Position numbers and translations under genes: made by a program. A stretch of DNA of 64,000 nt from Guillardia theta CCMP2712 (Eukaryota > Cryptophyceae > Pyrenomonadales > Geminigeraceae): positions 219,005 through 283,004 of the forward strand of contig NW_005434639.1 of NCBI RefSeq assembly GCF_000315625.1, written 5' to 3'. The first letter of the stretch is position 1. Each line of letters opens with the position of its first letter. Below the pieces are notes generated by a model that searched no databases, was not told where the DNA came from, and saw nothing but the letters and a program-made list of their open reading frames with translations. Positions 34,125 through 45,688 of the stretch are shown piece by piece.

Positions 34125-36563
34125 TCACTTCAGTCGTCGAGCACATTCCTGCAATTCTTGTATGACGAATGCTTTCTGTACATTGCGGTGGACGAGAGGC
34201 TCCCAGTGAAAATACCTGAAAATACCTCCAGATCAGTTGCGCCATCACATGTTGCAGCATCGTAGATACGGCAATGAGACGAGGTTGTATCCCAGCGCCC
34301 GTACTTGCTCGTGCTTGAGATTCTGCCGTGTAAAATCAGGACAGGGTGCAGCAAGTAGGGGATGGAGTATTGTACCGTCCCGCCCATCTCAGTCTCTTGT
34401 CTCCATGCGAAGTGCGAGGGTCCGTCGACCTTAGCAAGGGGTCAGGGCAAGAGACGACTTGCATCCTCTCAGGGGTTCACTTCGACGACAAGGTTGCAAG
34501 AAGGGATGTAGATGTCGAAGGAGTATCCCGATCGTTCGTCTATGTGCTCCTGCGGTGTCCACGGTCAGCACGGGAGGGATGCATTGCACAGCGCCAGGAC
34601 CGAGAGGATCCAATCGCAAGCTTCCGCCGCTCCTGTCTGAACAAGTCTCGAGCCGAAGATGGCTTCGACCTGTTGGAGTCATGACAAGTCGCCAAGAGAG
34701 AGAGTCTGACAAGCTCACCGTGTTCTGGCCAATGTCCCTGAGGACATGGATGACCTCGGAATGGAAGCGAGAAGACTCAGTCAAGGCTCTGAGCTGACGA
34801 GACTCTGTGATGAACGCTTGCTTGCAGAGCAGATGTGTCGACTCCTCTATCGAGTGGGTCAACGAGCGGACCTCCCTTGGTGAGTTGGAATTCCCGTAGA
34901 ATGCTCTGAAAACCTCCTCCCTGGTCACATTCAAGCACAGGTTATTGTACAGGAAGAACTGGTGAACTTGGCTGAGCCCGGGGTTGGTCAGAGACTTCAT
35001 CAGGGTGTCCAAGGCTCGCCATATCCAACACAAGAGGGCAGGATCCTCGCTCTCAATCACCGCCGCGCTCCATGCTATGTTCGCCGCTGCCTGAGGTGAA
35101 ACCTGACGCAGGGGGATGCGCAGAAGCTTGGAGGTGAGGTGAGAGGTCAAATCGTCCAGCCTGAAGTTGAGATTTGCGTAACAGTACATGAAGGTTGCGA
35201 TTGACTGCACGTCAAGGCTGGCAGTTGGCAAAGAAAGAATCTCCTCCGATATAAGTTCGAGCAGCACGGGGTCGGCGATGTTACAGGCTGAGAACGAACT
35301 CAAGAGCGCCGCAACCTTCTGGGTGGTCTGAAGATTCCTTGACTTCAGGATACTTTCCCTGTCACGATGCCGAAGAATGAAGATTGCAGCTTCTGTCATG
35401 AGCTTCAACACCTCGTTCCGGTGGCAGCGGTTGTCTACGATCATTTTTTCGATCCTGCTCCGCGAGAACGCAGACAGGATGTCAGTGCAACTCTGCACAT
35501 CGAACTTGTGAGGAGGATTCAGCAGTATAGCTTTGCAGAGGCAGTTGAGAAGCTCTTCATCTGACTCCAGGAGCCTCGCCTGCGAAAAGGACCTCACGAG
35601 CAACCCCAGCGATCTCGTCCCAAAGTGCTCTGGTGGGATCTTCTTCAGCAGCATCGACACCGTCCGAAACAATCTCAGGTGAGAACTCTGGTGGAGAACA
35701 TCATCAGTGCTTCTTGCATACGCTGCCGCTATCATTGAGAGCGTCCGAGCCGTGAAATCGGAAGTTCTGTTGGTCAGCATGGAAGCCTGAGCCCTTGACC
35801 GCAGTACTTCAGAAGCTGAAGTGAAGAGAGCTGCAGAAAGACGGTCTTCCTTGGCCCTCTTGGCGGTGGCTGTCAGTGCCATACTGATGTGCCTGTTATC
35901 CAGCTCCTCGATGCGCTCGAGGACATGGCTGACAAGGGTTGTCGAGAGCACTCCTGCCTCGTCCCTCGCTCCCTTCAAGTCAGCTTGAGTTTTCACATCG
36001 TTGTCGTTGGTCCTGGAGAACTTGTACATGATGTTGAGAGCTATCGCAGCATCACGGGCGGAGAGCGACCATTTTGACTCGTGGATCAACGGCTTGACTA
36101 GTCGGATCACTTCGTTCAGGTCGCTGCAGCGCCTGAAGTCTGGCAGACGATCACCAGTATCCATCCTACCACCCTCATGGGGCTCTTCTGCGAGGGCTGA
36201 ACTGCTGCGACACAGCGTCCTGCTGAAATCTCGTAAGCGAGACAATGCAGGAGCGACTGGACGGCGTTGGAAGGAGAGCCTGAGCGGTATGGGCAACGAA
36301 GACTGGGCCGGCAGGGATCGGCCGCATTGTGAAAGCTGTAGCGTACAGACAGGCCTCAAGGAGGAGGAGGGGGAGGAGGAGGGGGAGGAGTAGGAGCAAG
36401 CAGTGCCTCTAGTACGGCTCACAATCAACAGAGAGAAGGCAAGACATGAAGTTTCGGGTCGATCTGGCGAGTTCGGCAACGGAGGACCATTTGCTGACAT
36501 CTTTTGACTGAATGTCAGCCCCACCAGAAGGAGGCAAGCCGCCATGAAGATTTTCGTTCTCAT
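34125..36563 (-). CDS. RAP-domain protein with helical repeats, probable organelle RNA factor
   Basis: Five exons, 36563-34719, 34549-34481, 34429-34376, 34322-34270 and 34215-34125, in phase, give 703 residues. A hydrophobic start (MRTKIFMAACLLLVGLTFSQ) suggests a signal peptide, and a Ser/Arg/Pro-rich region follows to about 130, as in a plastid bipartite leader; a mitochondrial route is not excluded. The middle 140-580 is all helix, with units such as NRHISMALTATAKR, TLSMIAAAYAR and NLNFRLDD, like OPR/FASTK-type repeats. The C-terminal RAP domain is complete once spliced: SSRFHSEVIHVLRDIGQN, GYSFDIYIPSCNLVVE, VDGPSHFAW, KHEQVRALGYNLVSLP and YFHWEPL. RAP proteins act in organelle RNA processing and translation; that role is family knowledge. 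No mutated key residue is seen. Confidence 0.75.
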
Positions 36564-37265
36564 CTTCTAGCAAAGAAGGAAGACGGGAAGAGGAGGAAGG
36601 AGCGTATGTAGCTGACACCGGCGTCCTAACTCCTTCTTCGCCTCCACTTCTCCTCGAGAACCCCGCAGCACAACCAGTCGTAAGAGATTGCAGTCGAGTA
36701 TTCTATCCTCCTTAGCTCATGGGCCTCGATCACCCCCGCAGCCCGCAGCGCTCACGTGTGCATGGTGACCTGCAGTGGCTCCTGCTGCTGCTGCTCTCCC
36801 TCCTAGCAGAGCTCCGCCTCCTCCCCGACCATCGCACGCTCTCCCTTTCGCCATCCATGGCGGGGGGGTAACAATCCCTGATGTCGCCAGGGGTGGTATA
36901 CGTTTTGGTCCAGTACGGGGTACTTATCGGTAAAGTGAAGGGGTGGGGTAGGCGACTGCGGATCCCACCAGGAAAAGAGCTACGACTCTGCAAGGAATGA
37001 AGAAGAAACGGGCATGGCAAGAAGGAGGAAGGAGGAAGGAGGACAGGAGACAGGAGGATAGAGGAGGACGAGAGTGTTGAGAAAGGGTTGGTGTGCAGAG
37101 GAGAGGACTCGGTGAGAGCAGACGAGAGCGCATCTCGGACTGGGGCGACATGAAACGAAAAGGTGTCAAGTTGGCTGAATGAACAACGCACGGGGTGTAA
37201 GTTTGACATAATCGCAAGGGGGTCAGTTAAAACTTGAGGGGCAAGCGACCATCTCCACCAGCAGT
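36564..37265. other. divergent promoter region
   Basis: Separates the starts of the RAP gene (-) and the GT49-GT-D gene (+). GGGGT-type motifs occur at about 36890-36945 (GAAGGGGTGGGGTAGG). A GGAGGAA purine run lies at 37020-37060. No further gene is seen. Confidence 0.5.
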
Positions 37266-39401
37266 ATGGGGCTCCTAGCCGAACTGCTGGTGGCTGCCTT
37301 GCTGATAATGGGGATGCGGGGAGAAGGGAGGGAAGAGGGCAGAATGGGAGGAGGAAGCGATGTCAGAAGGTCAGTGCAAGACAGCATGATCTACATCAGT
37401 ACAAAGGTTCCAGAGATAGAGGCCAACCAAGCTCACACTTTCCCGGTGCATGTTGGAGGCTTGATCGACGGCTTCCAGTATCGCATGCTCCTGATAGTCT
37501 CCCAAGGGGGGGAGTTTGTGCATGCAGAGGAGAGAATGATTGAGAATGTCTCTGAGGTACACCCCACACTTCCTCCTCTGCAGCCCAGCATGAACGAGTA
37601 CGCGGTCTCAATCTCCATCTTGGATCCTTCGCTGGATCGGGACAAAGAGGAAGCACTCCTGGCTCGGCTGATAAGGCACATCAAGGTTTCCAACAAGGAA
37701 AGCTCAGTGAAAGCAAGCAGGAGGGACTGGGACTGCCAGACTGTTCTGGAGACGTATGATGCTGCCAGCGATACCAGGTGTGAGTCAAGGGCTGCAGCCG
37801 CTGCAAAGGTGGCAGCGGCGACAGTCGGAACTGTCGACCGAGCAGTCGTGATTTACAACCTTGCGCATCGATGGCGGGGCCCGTTGTCTGTTGTGTTCTA
37901 CACCTCTACAGAGGAGGAGAGAGAGATTGTGAGAACGTTTGTGAGGGAAGAGCTTATCAGGGCGTCCAAGTCCTACTGCAAGAGCTTGTGGGTGCAGCTA
38001 GTCTCCGACTGCAAGGACAAGAACCAACCCGACGATCAGTTCAGTTTTCCTGTGAACAAGCTCAGGTTCGAAGCGATCAACGTACTCCCCCATGACTATG
38101 TGCTTTACGTGGATGCGGATTTCTTGCCGTCAGACAATGCTCTTGTCGAGATAGAGCGAGGGCTCAAAGAGTTTGATGAGCTTGAGAGTGCGCTCCTGGT
38201 AATTCCATGCTTCATGTCGGATGCCGATGCAAGTTGGCCTCGGCCGGTTGAAAGTCGAAGAGGAGAAGGAGGAAGAGGAGGAAGAGGAGGAGAGGAGAGC
38301 GAAGATGAGACTTGGGAGGTGCCGAGCATCGACCTGTCAACTCTGAAGCTTCACATGAAGGGGAGGAAGGTCCGACCGCCTGGCGCCCCCTTCAACATCC
38401 TCTCCCATGGCGCGACGGACTACGCGCGATGGCTGAGGGTCAACGGGACTGGCAGAGCATACGAGGTCAGCTACAACATGTGGTACGAGCCCTACGTAGT
38501 GGTGAACAGAAGGTTGTGGGGGGGGATGAACGGAGGAGGGCTCTTCGACGATCGTTTCGCCTTCGCGTTTGCTGACAAGGTCCAGTTGACCTACGAGGCA
38601 GCTGTCATGGGGTACCGCTTCTTCGTGCTACCCAGCGTCTTCCTCATCCACGTCCCGCAGGCCGCAGGCTTCAGATGTCTGCCGTCCAGCCCCGAACTCT
38701 GCGCGCTGAGCTCCAAGGATGTCGGGTGGAGAGCAGAGAACGTTGGCTTCCAGGCGAGCTTCGACCTGATCCACTTCATCCTAGACCTCCCAGTATGGGA
38801 ATCGAGACCTTCGAAGCCGAGGAGCCGGCCCTGCTTCCTGCCCCCTTACAGGATCCTGCGGGACTTGAGCACCAAGGAGCTTCTCTCCATCCTCATCCCC
38901 GACTACTCGACGAGATCCAAAGGATGGAGCTGCTGCTTCAACGTCTGCGAGCATCTGCCAGTGAAGTTGCTCCACTTTGCTCACGCCTTCCTCGAGCAGA
39001 ACCTGCTGGACCCTGATGACGCGGCGACTGCCCTCCAGCACAGCGAGGCGCTCCGTGTCGGGATGAGGAAATGGTGTGCTGACGTCACCCCGTTGTCAGG
39101 GTACCTGGTGAACACTCGCCAGGCTCAGATTGCGCTGGAGAGGCTGGTGCTGGAGGGAGGGCAGGGTGAGGCCGGAGCCTTCACCCACTACCTGGAGGAG
39201 GAGGGAGTGGTCACCATGCTGAAGCCTGTGCGCGAGGAGGGCGAGTTTCTCCTCCTGCATGCAGACAACCTCCCCTCCTGCGATCTTGTCGGGCCTGTTT
39301 ACAGGTGCCTCATCACGACAGTGGACAACTCGACTGGGATGAATGGATTCGGGGTGAGAAGGACAGCATGGCTGGCTCCCTCCAAACCTCCTGCTGCAAT
39401 C

Positions 39402-39464
<63 letters not shown>

Positions 39465-41538
39465 GATGGAAGGGCTACTCAAGGATGGAAGAAGCATTCC
39501 GAGGAAGTCAATGTGAATCTCAACGTCGACGTCGAAGGATCCCTCTCGTGCCGGCCTTTCTCGCTGCTAGTGCGGGCTCGGGGCCTCCTGCCGATGGTCC
39601 AGTACCGGATGGAAACTCACCTCTACGAGAAGTACTCAGGTCGGACTTACTTCTCCAACGTCTCCCAGCTGAAGTTTGTGGGAGAGGAGGAGGAGGAGCT
39701 CGCCTACGAGTTCAGCTATCAAGTACCCAGGCTTGCTGGAGGAGATTTTACGCTGACTTGCCGGCTGTTGGATGAATACCCTGACCTCGCTCCCGGCGAG
39801 GAGCTCGTCGGAGCGAGGACCCTCGCCCTATTCGTCGATGCTTCCTCCTCGGATTGCCAGCAGAACACAGCAGGAGCGGATCAGGAGGTCGACAACTCGC
39901 GCAAGCAACCAGTGGAGGAGAAGGTGGAGGAGAAGGTGGAGGAGGTGGAGCAACAGGAAACTAGAGAGCATGTATGTGCGAGCTCGGAGTGGTGCGTGGA
40001 TGTTGTAACTTCACCAACCATCGCCAAGAGCATCGCAAGGCTTCGTCGCCTTACTCGTGATCCTCTTCCTCTCCCGCTAAGGTCCATCTCGATGCCAGAG
40101 ATCGAAGACTTCCTGGCTGCTAGGGACGAGACCGTTGCGGAAGCGAGAGGAGCAAGACAATTCACGGACCCACCTTCGATGCATGTGGAGGACAACTACA
40201 TCCCCTCCTACGAGGAGAGCCTGTACAAGTTCTGGTCGATGCTCCGCCAGGGAACACCCTTCGCGCTCCTGCGCTTCGGGGATGGGGAGCTCGCGCTGCT
40301 GAACGGGGAGAGCTACCAGTGAGCTCCAGCATTGTTCGTTCCCTGCTCCTCCCTTGCTCCCCCCTTGCGGAGGATTGAAACCCCTGTGCTAATCGACGCG
40401 AGCAGGTCGAGGATCGACGTTGTTCAATGGTCGTCCCTCTCTAGCGACAGGGAGAGGGAGAGGATGAAGCTTCTGCTCGCGGACGCGTTCGCGCTCGCTC
40501 AAGGATGCAGCGCAGCTCCTGTCCTCAACAGCAGCTGCGTGTACCTCGGACTTCCCGTCTACTTCTGTGCTGAAGGGACAGAGACTTATCTCAAGGGTGG
40601 AGGAGGAAGGTGTGGGCGGAGGAATCTGAACCGGGGGGGGAGGAGAAGGGAGGAGGGGCTGACGGGAGGAGCAGGTGGGAGTGGCTGGAGTCTTACTACA
40701 AGCAGCCGGCGATCGCAAGTTACCTGGAGCGGACCCACATGAGGTTCTTGACTCAGAGCTGGCTGTGGGGCAACCTGAACTATCAGGTCTTGCGCTCCTC
40801 TCCGCTCCCTTTTCCTGTCCAGCTCGTCTCTCCCCCTCCTTCCCGCCCCCTCTCCTTCCCCTGCTCCTGGCTGACTGGCCCCGGTGCGCTGTGCTGCAGA
40901 CAACGTTGGACATGCTGGAAGATGTCGGGAGATATCGAAGAATCATCCTAGTCTGCAACGAAGAGATCAGAGGTCGCTCCTCCTTCGACGATCTTCCTAG
41001 TTGGATCTCAACGATCCTCACGGTTCCAGGGGAGGGACTGCGCTGGTAGTCTCCCGCCATCCCTGCGTGCTCCTGCTAAGATGCTCCTGCTGTCCAGGTT
41101 CTCTGCCAACTTCGATCAAGTCGTGGACCAGGCGGCATGGCTGGCGAGCAGCGTGAACGACTGCGTCTTCGCCTTCGCCGCCGGGCCCATCAGCAACCTC
41201 CTGATCCCAGTGATGTGGCGAGCAAACCAGCACAACACATGTGAGTCTTGGAAGAGGGGGGAAGGAAGAGAGAGGAAGGAGGGACTAGCAGGGGAGAGAG
41301 GAGGAGAGGTTGGACGAGGAGGTTAACTTTCTTTGTGGCAGATGTTGACTTCGGCGGGACTCTCGACCTTGTTGTTCTCGGAAGGTCGACGAGGGACTTT
41401 CACCCCGACACGTCCGAGGGGGAGAAGACATGGGTGAAGGCAGGAGGAGCGTTGCAGCCAGGTCAAGAGTGCAGCCAGGTGCGATGGTCTATCCAGATGC
41501 GACTTGGTTCGATCGACCTGCTGTCGCTGTCTCCGTGA
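37266..41538 (+). CDS. double glycosyltransferase: LARGE/GT49-type plus GT-D-fold domain
   Basis: Six exons, 37266-40318, 40406-40609, 40675-40786, 40900-41045, 41098-41240 and 41342-41538, in phase, give 1284 residues. The start MGLLAELLVAALLIMGM is a signal peptide or anchor, so a Golgi/ER lumenal enzyme is likely. The first domain (about 195-500) is GT49 (LARGE/B4GAT1 type): RWRGPLSVVFY, then the metal site in YVLYVDADFLPS (DAD near 283), then EPYVVVNR, FDDRF, and LPSVFLIHVPQA. A long middle part includes a polyQ run of about 22 at about 713-735. The last domain (from about 995) shows ALLRFGDGELALLNG, FLTQSWLWGN and VDFGGTLDLVVLGRSTR, typical of the GT-D fold (DUF1792-like), with GDGE as the metal/nucleotide site. 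GT49 enzymes add GlcA or GlcA/Xyl; GT-D enzymes of bacteria add hexoses. The joint activity is inferred as making a two-sugar or repeat glycan. Confidence 0.75.
39403..39462 (+). repeat. CAG repeat coding polyglutamine
   Basis: About 20 uninterrupted CAG codons in the linker of the GT49-GT-D protein, between the two catalytic domains. Confidence 0.95.
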
Positions 41539-41976
41539 AGGACGTGTCCTTTGGGCAATCAACTTGTACACATGAGAGATGATTGATGGATGGTGTGGAT
41601 TTCCATCTTGTAGATTATGACGCTGGGAAGGAAGTGGTACGTAAAGTTACACCCGAATGGCTCGAAAGCATTTTCAACGTGGTGAAGATAGTAGTTTGAT
41701 CGCAAAGATTGGAGTGACGAGTAGACGGTAATTGTTTCATAAGATCTTCCTGGGGATGTGACCAGTTTCCTGCTCCTCGGCTCCTGCCCTTCGCTTCCCT
41801 CCTGCTCCTTGCTGCCTTGGGGCGATGAACAAGTTTGTGCAGTCAGTGCTGGGGGTAGTCTACACACTCAAATCACGGGTGGACCGAAGAATTTCATTAA
41901 AAACTAGGGGTCACATGGAAGATTTTTTCTGGAATTTAGGGGGTGGGGTATAGTGAGAGGGGGATGGGGTGGGGGT
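41539..41976. other. spacer with G-rich upstream region
   Basis: 41930-41975 is a run of GGGGTGGGG-type motifs directly before the TATA box of the DUF2237 gene. No gene was found in the rest. Confidence 0.5.
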
Positions 41977-41983
41977 TATAAAG
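41977..41983 (+). promoter_or_regulatory. TATA box very close to the DUF2237 start
   Basis: TATAAAG lies only 8 nt before the ATG at 41992. With the usual 25-30 nt spacing the cap site would fall inside the leader codons, and the next in-frame ATG (42181) starts the conserved domain. Confidence 0.45.
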
Positions 41984-41991
41984 AGCGCTCC

Positions 41992-42745
41992 ATGCGCACC
42001 ACGCTGCTGGCTTGCGTGTTGTTGAGCGAAGCTATCCTCCCTTGCCGCTCCTTCCTACTCCGAGGCCCGTCGCACCTTCCCCGAACCTCTCTCCATCACA
42101 AGGCCCTCAGGCTCTCAGGAGGATCCTCGTCGCGCAGCAGCGTCTCCTTGTCAGCTCGTAGCTTGTCGGCCAGCGCGGAGATGGCCAAAAACGTGCTGGG
42201 GGGAGAGCTGCAGTGCTGCTGCACCTCCCCTAAGACTGGGTTCTACAGAGACGGGTTCTGCAACACAGGACCTCAAGACACTGGCCGTCATGTTGTCTGT
42301 GCTCAGGTTTCTGATGTGATTCACCTTTGTCGCGTGATCTCATGCGTCCTTCAGGTCACTGCTGAATTTCTGAACTTCTCGAAGTCCCGGGGCAACGATC
42401 TCATGGTGATCTTCAAAGCTCCTGCTGTCCATTCTTTGGCTTCTACCCTAGCCTCTCTGACATCATCAAGAGATCGTTGAGCGCTGAGTGTTTTTCCAGT
42501 CCCCAGCACCCATGTTCAGCTTCCCTGGCCTCAAGCCTGGAGACAGATGGTGCTTGTGGTATGTCATGATCTTCACCATCATGTGCTTGCAAGTGACATC
42601 AGACAGCGCTTCTAGGTGGAAAGAAGCCTACGATGCCGGGTGCGCCCCTCCAGTTTTCCTCGAGGCGACGCACGAGAACGTGCTCAAGTTCGGCATTGCC
42701 CTGGAGGACCTCAAGAAGCATGCGATCCCTTACGTGGGTTCTTGA
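41992..42745 (+). CDS. DUF2237 protein with plastid-targeting leader
   Basis: Four exons, 41992-42306, 42355-42405, 42500-42558 and 42607-42745, in phase, give 187 residues. The leader MRTTLLACVLLSEAILPCRS is a signal peptide; the next residue is Phe, and a basic Ser-rich stretch follows to about 60, the pattern for import into a cryptophyte plastid. From residue 64 the domain is a close DUF2237 match: NVLGGELQCCCTSPKTGFYR, DGFCNTGPQDTGRHVVCAQ, FSKSRGNDLM, FPGLKPGDRWCLCASRW and APPVFLEATHENVLKF. Conserved Cys residues (CC, CNTGP, VCA, CLC) suggest metal or redox chemistry. The family is mostly bacterial and uncharacterised. Full family length is kept, with no break. Confidence 0.85.
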
Positions 42746-43659
42746 ATATTCTCCTTGTAAGTTTGGATGTCTTCTTGTACAGAGACATCGTGCATATAGA
42801 GATCCATGTGTGCTCTCTAGATGGGAACGGGCCACTGGTTTCCCTCCCGGGATGTTGGTTCGAGTGAATGCTTCTCCCTCACTGCTCTGAAGGGAAAATA
42901 GGGTAGGGAACATGTCTCCATGGACGAGATTCGATCTTGTTGGATTGGTAAGAGCAGAACCGTCATTCTCACCCACTTTCACCTTCATGGAAGAACCCTG
43001 TACATCCGCCGGAGGCGGCCTCCCCGGTCCGGGCGGTCACTACTGAGACAGTGCCGCGCACGTGATGAATCGGTAAAGGACCTTCACCTTCATGAGTAGC
43101 TCAGTTGTCAGACCCCGTTCACAACATCGATCCCGTTGGATCCCTCTTGCAGCCCCAGCTGTTAAAACTCAACGATACTACTGAACCGGAGCAGCATGAC
43201 ACATTGTTCAGAATTTGTCAGATTGGTCATGAATGGTCACGAAGACCATGCTCTTGTGCTACAAGTGGTGGGCCCCCGAATCTTCTATACATTGTAGACA
43301 GAGTCTTTCGATTTCTTGGGCTGTTTGCGTTGCCAGCGAGGCTCTTGGCTATTCCATGTCTTTCCGCATGATCAGGCTCAACAGTTTGATAGGCAGGCTG
43401 GGTTATTCTTTTTACAGGAGCGGACAGGTGAATCAGCAAGATCAAGGGTTGTACAGCAGAGGACTCAGACTCGCTGTGGTTGCTCAGCCATGGGGCCACT
43501 CAGAGCTATCGTCTTGTATTCTGTTGGTTTGAAAATTTGAAGACACACCTCTCCAAGCCCGTGGCATGCACACAGAGAGAGGCTGAAGAGAAGTGAGGTA
43601 GGAACAGTACATCCAGCTGCTAGCCGCTCCTTCCATCCTCACATGTCGTCCTTGCGGGT
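42746..43659. other. spacer, partly GC-rich
   Basis: 43000-43060 has short GC-rich motifs like those of the islands (CCGGAGGCGGCC, GGGCGGTCAC). The plus frame 43233-43532 (99 codons) has an acceptable composition but no support from splicing or motifs. Confidence 0.4.
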
Positions 43660-44836
43660 TCACTTCATCCTCACAGCGATCATCTTGACAGGCTGGAGGG
43701 GGTTGTCGTTGGGGTCGCAACTGCCAAAGGAAAGTCAAACCTTCCCGCTCGAGAGACAAGCTCAGTTGAGGCCTGACCGGACAGCCTCGATCTTCTTAAC
43801 GACATCTGTCCCTGAGATCACCTGCACCAAGGTCAGACGTCCCAAGTGACAGTCGGAAGGAGTCAATCAAGAAAGGTTCCCACACCTTGCCAAAGACGGG
43901 ATGGGCGGACTCCGTGCTCTTGTCAAACCTGCCGGGGTATCACTCAGGACGTGGCTCGCAGACTAGAAGTACAAACCAGTCGAGATAGGAGTTGTGGACG
44001 GTGTTGATGAAGAACTGAGAGCCTCCGCTGTTGGGGCCGGCGTTGGCCATGCTCAGGGTGAATGGCTCGTTGGAGAGCTGGGATTCCCAAGATCAGAAAT
44101 CAAAGAGATGAGTCTCATCACTTGATCCTCGACAACAAGTTCTCAGAAATGAGAAATGAGAAATGAGAAACGAGAAATGAGAAATGAGAACATTTCTAAG
44201 AAGTCTAAGAACAATCGTTCCATAAACAGAATGACATGTCCTCACCTTGACCGTGTGCTCGTCGGGGATCGACCCCTCCTGATTTCTCTTCATTACTCCC
44301 TTGCCCGGCACCTGGGCTGCTTCAGGTAGTGCGCTTTTTACCGGTTGATCGTCACCTCATAAGTGGAGTTGGGGTTAGGACCGCCAGTGCCGTTCCTTGG
44401 GTCCTTGGGGTTCTTGGAAAATGGGCAGCTGTTTCCAAACATGTCAATGAAGCAAAATTTGCGTGGGGGGGGGGGGGGGCTGGGGGGAGGGGGCTTCACC
44501 CGAACTGAAGCATGAACTCATTGATCCTGCCACATCCAGTCACATCCTCTTGGATTCAGGGAGATGCGGTCATAATTACACGCGATGGAAGTGCAAGCCA
44601 TCGTAGAACTTGTCCTTCACGAGGGAAATGAAGTTTCCTGGCCATCACATTCACCCCCTGCAAGGGAGAGGAGAAGGGAGGAGCGGCAACAAGGCTCAGA
44701 CCTGAAGTCAACGGCATCTTGTCCATGTAGATCTCTGCTTCGAAGTTGCCCATCGAGGTCTCAAACACAACCACCTGTGTGCGCGCGAGTTCAGAGACGT
44801 GCCAGCATTGCACTGCCTCCTTACCGGATTCGCCAT
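43660..44836 (-). CDS. cyclophilin-type peptidyl-prolyl isomerase
   Basis: Ten exons: 44836-44825, 44774-44702, 44637-44580, 44526-44500, 44428-44356, 44311-44246, 44077-43977, 43928-43886, 43821-43778 and 43720-43660, in phase, 185 residues. The protein starts MANP, then [20 protein letters not shown]. The catalytic strand [13 protein letters not shown] has the Arg of the active site. Then come [20 protein letters not shown] and the cyclosporin-site Trp region SYLDWFDKST, and [20 protein letters not shown] near the end. There is no leader, so it is cytosolic or nuclear. A 45-residue insertion between FG and LSNEPF ([17 protein letters not shown] ... [10 protein letters not shown]) is longer than in cyclophilin A and is shared with some protist and bacterial forms. 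The enzyme assists protein folding at X-Pro bonds. Confidence 0.9.
44146..44190. repeat. (GAGAAAT)n in cyclophilin intron
   Basis: About six GAGAAAT units, one with AAC, in the intron between 44246 and 44077. Confidence 0.9.
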
Positions 44837-45688
44837 CGTTGCGTCGACCCTTGCACCCCATTCCCGTTACCACCCCTCTTTTCTAGACCACACCCCCACT
44901 ATATCTCATAAATCTGTCTGTTCTGGACGGGTACTAGAGATCAAGTACCGGTGGTCCGGAGGGTGAACCGGGAGTTGGGGACTACTAAAGGCCGTTCCAA
45001 GTGCTGCCCTTGAGATCACCTAGAAGTGCTGTAGGAGATAATCTCTGCCCCAAAATCAAATACTACGGGTACTTTTCAGCAAGAAATTACCCGTACTTGT
45101 CGGTTCTTCTGGGCTTGAGCGGGGAAGTGGTTCAGGCGGATCTCATGGTTGGAGTGGAGGCGGCGAGGACGAAGAGAAAGCGAGAGGACGGAAGGAGCAA
45201 GGAGAGGGAGGAAATGAAAGAAGACATGGAGTCAATACGCAATGAGCACGAGAAGAGGAGGGGAAGGAGTAGAATGCCTCCATGTAGAGGCTCCAGCACA
45301 GGCTCATTCTTTGTCGGCAGGCCATGAATCATCGCAACGTATGGCTGAGCCGAGTTTTCCGAGCGGCTGTAACGCTGCTACCTGTGTCTCTGGTTTGCCT
45401 TGACTTTCTTGCGTCACTTGTATGTCTGAACCGCTCTGCAGCAAGGAACTTGCGCCTTCCACGCGTCTTCCATTGCTTGCATTCAGAGCTTGAAGAACTA
45501 CAAGCACTCGAACCCTTTGCGTGACATTCCAACGCATCCCAGTAAGCACTGCACTGCGACTTCCTGACTGCAATTACTCTTGATTGATTCTTCTTCTCAT
45601 CAAGACAAGCTTTCTTTGAGGACTGGTAGACTGCGAATGAATCTAGGGAACGAAGCAGTAAGAGACCTGAATCGTGCTGCCTGCTGTA
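44837..45688. other. divergent spacer
   Basis: Holds GGGGT-type and CCGGTGGTCCGG motifs at 44930-44980. Opposing frames of 66-135 codons at 45300-45736 are unresolved; a 5' exon of the methyltransferase-riboflavin kinase gene could lie here. Confidence 0.4.
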
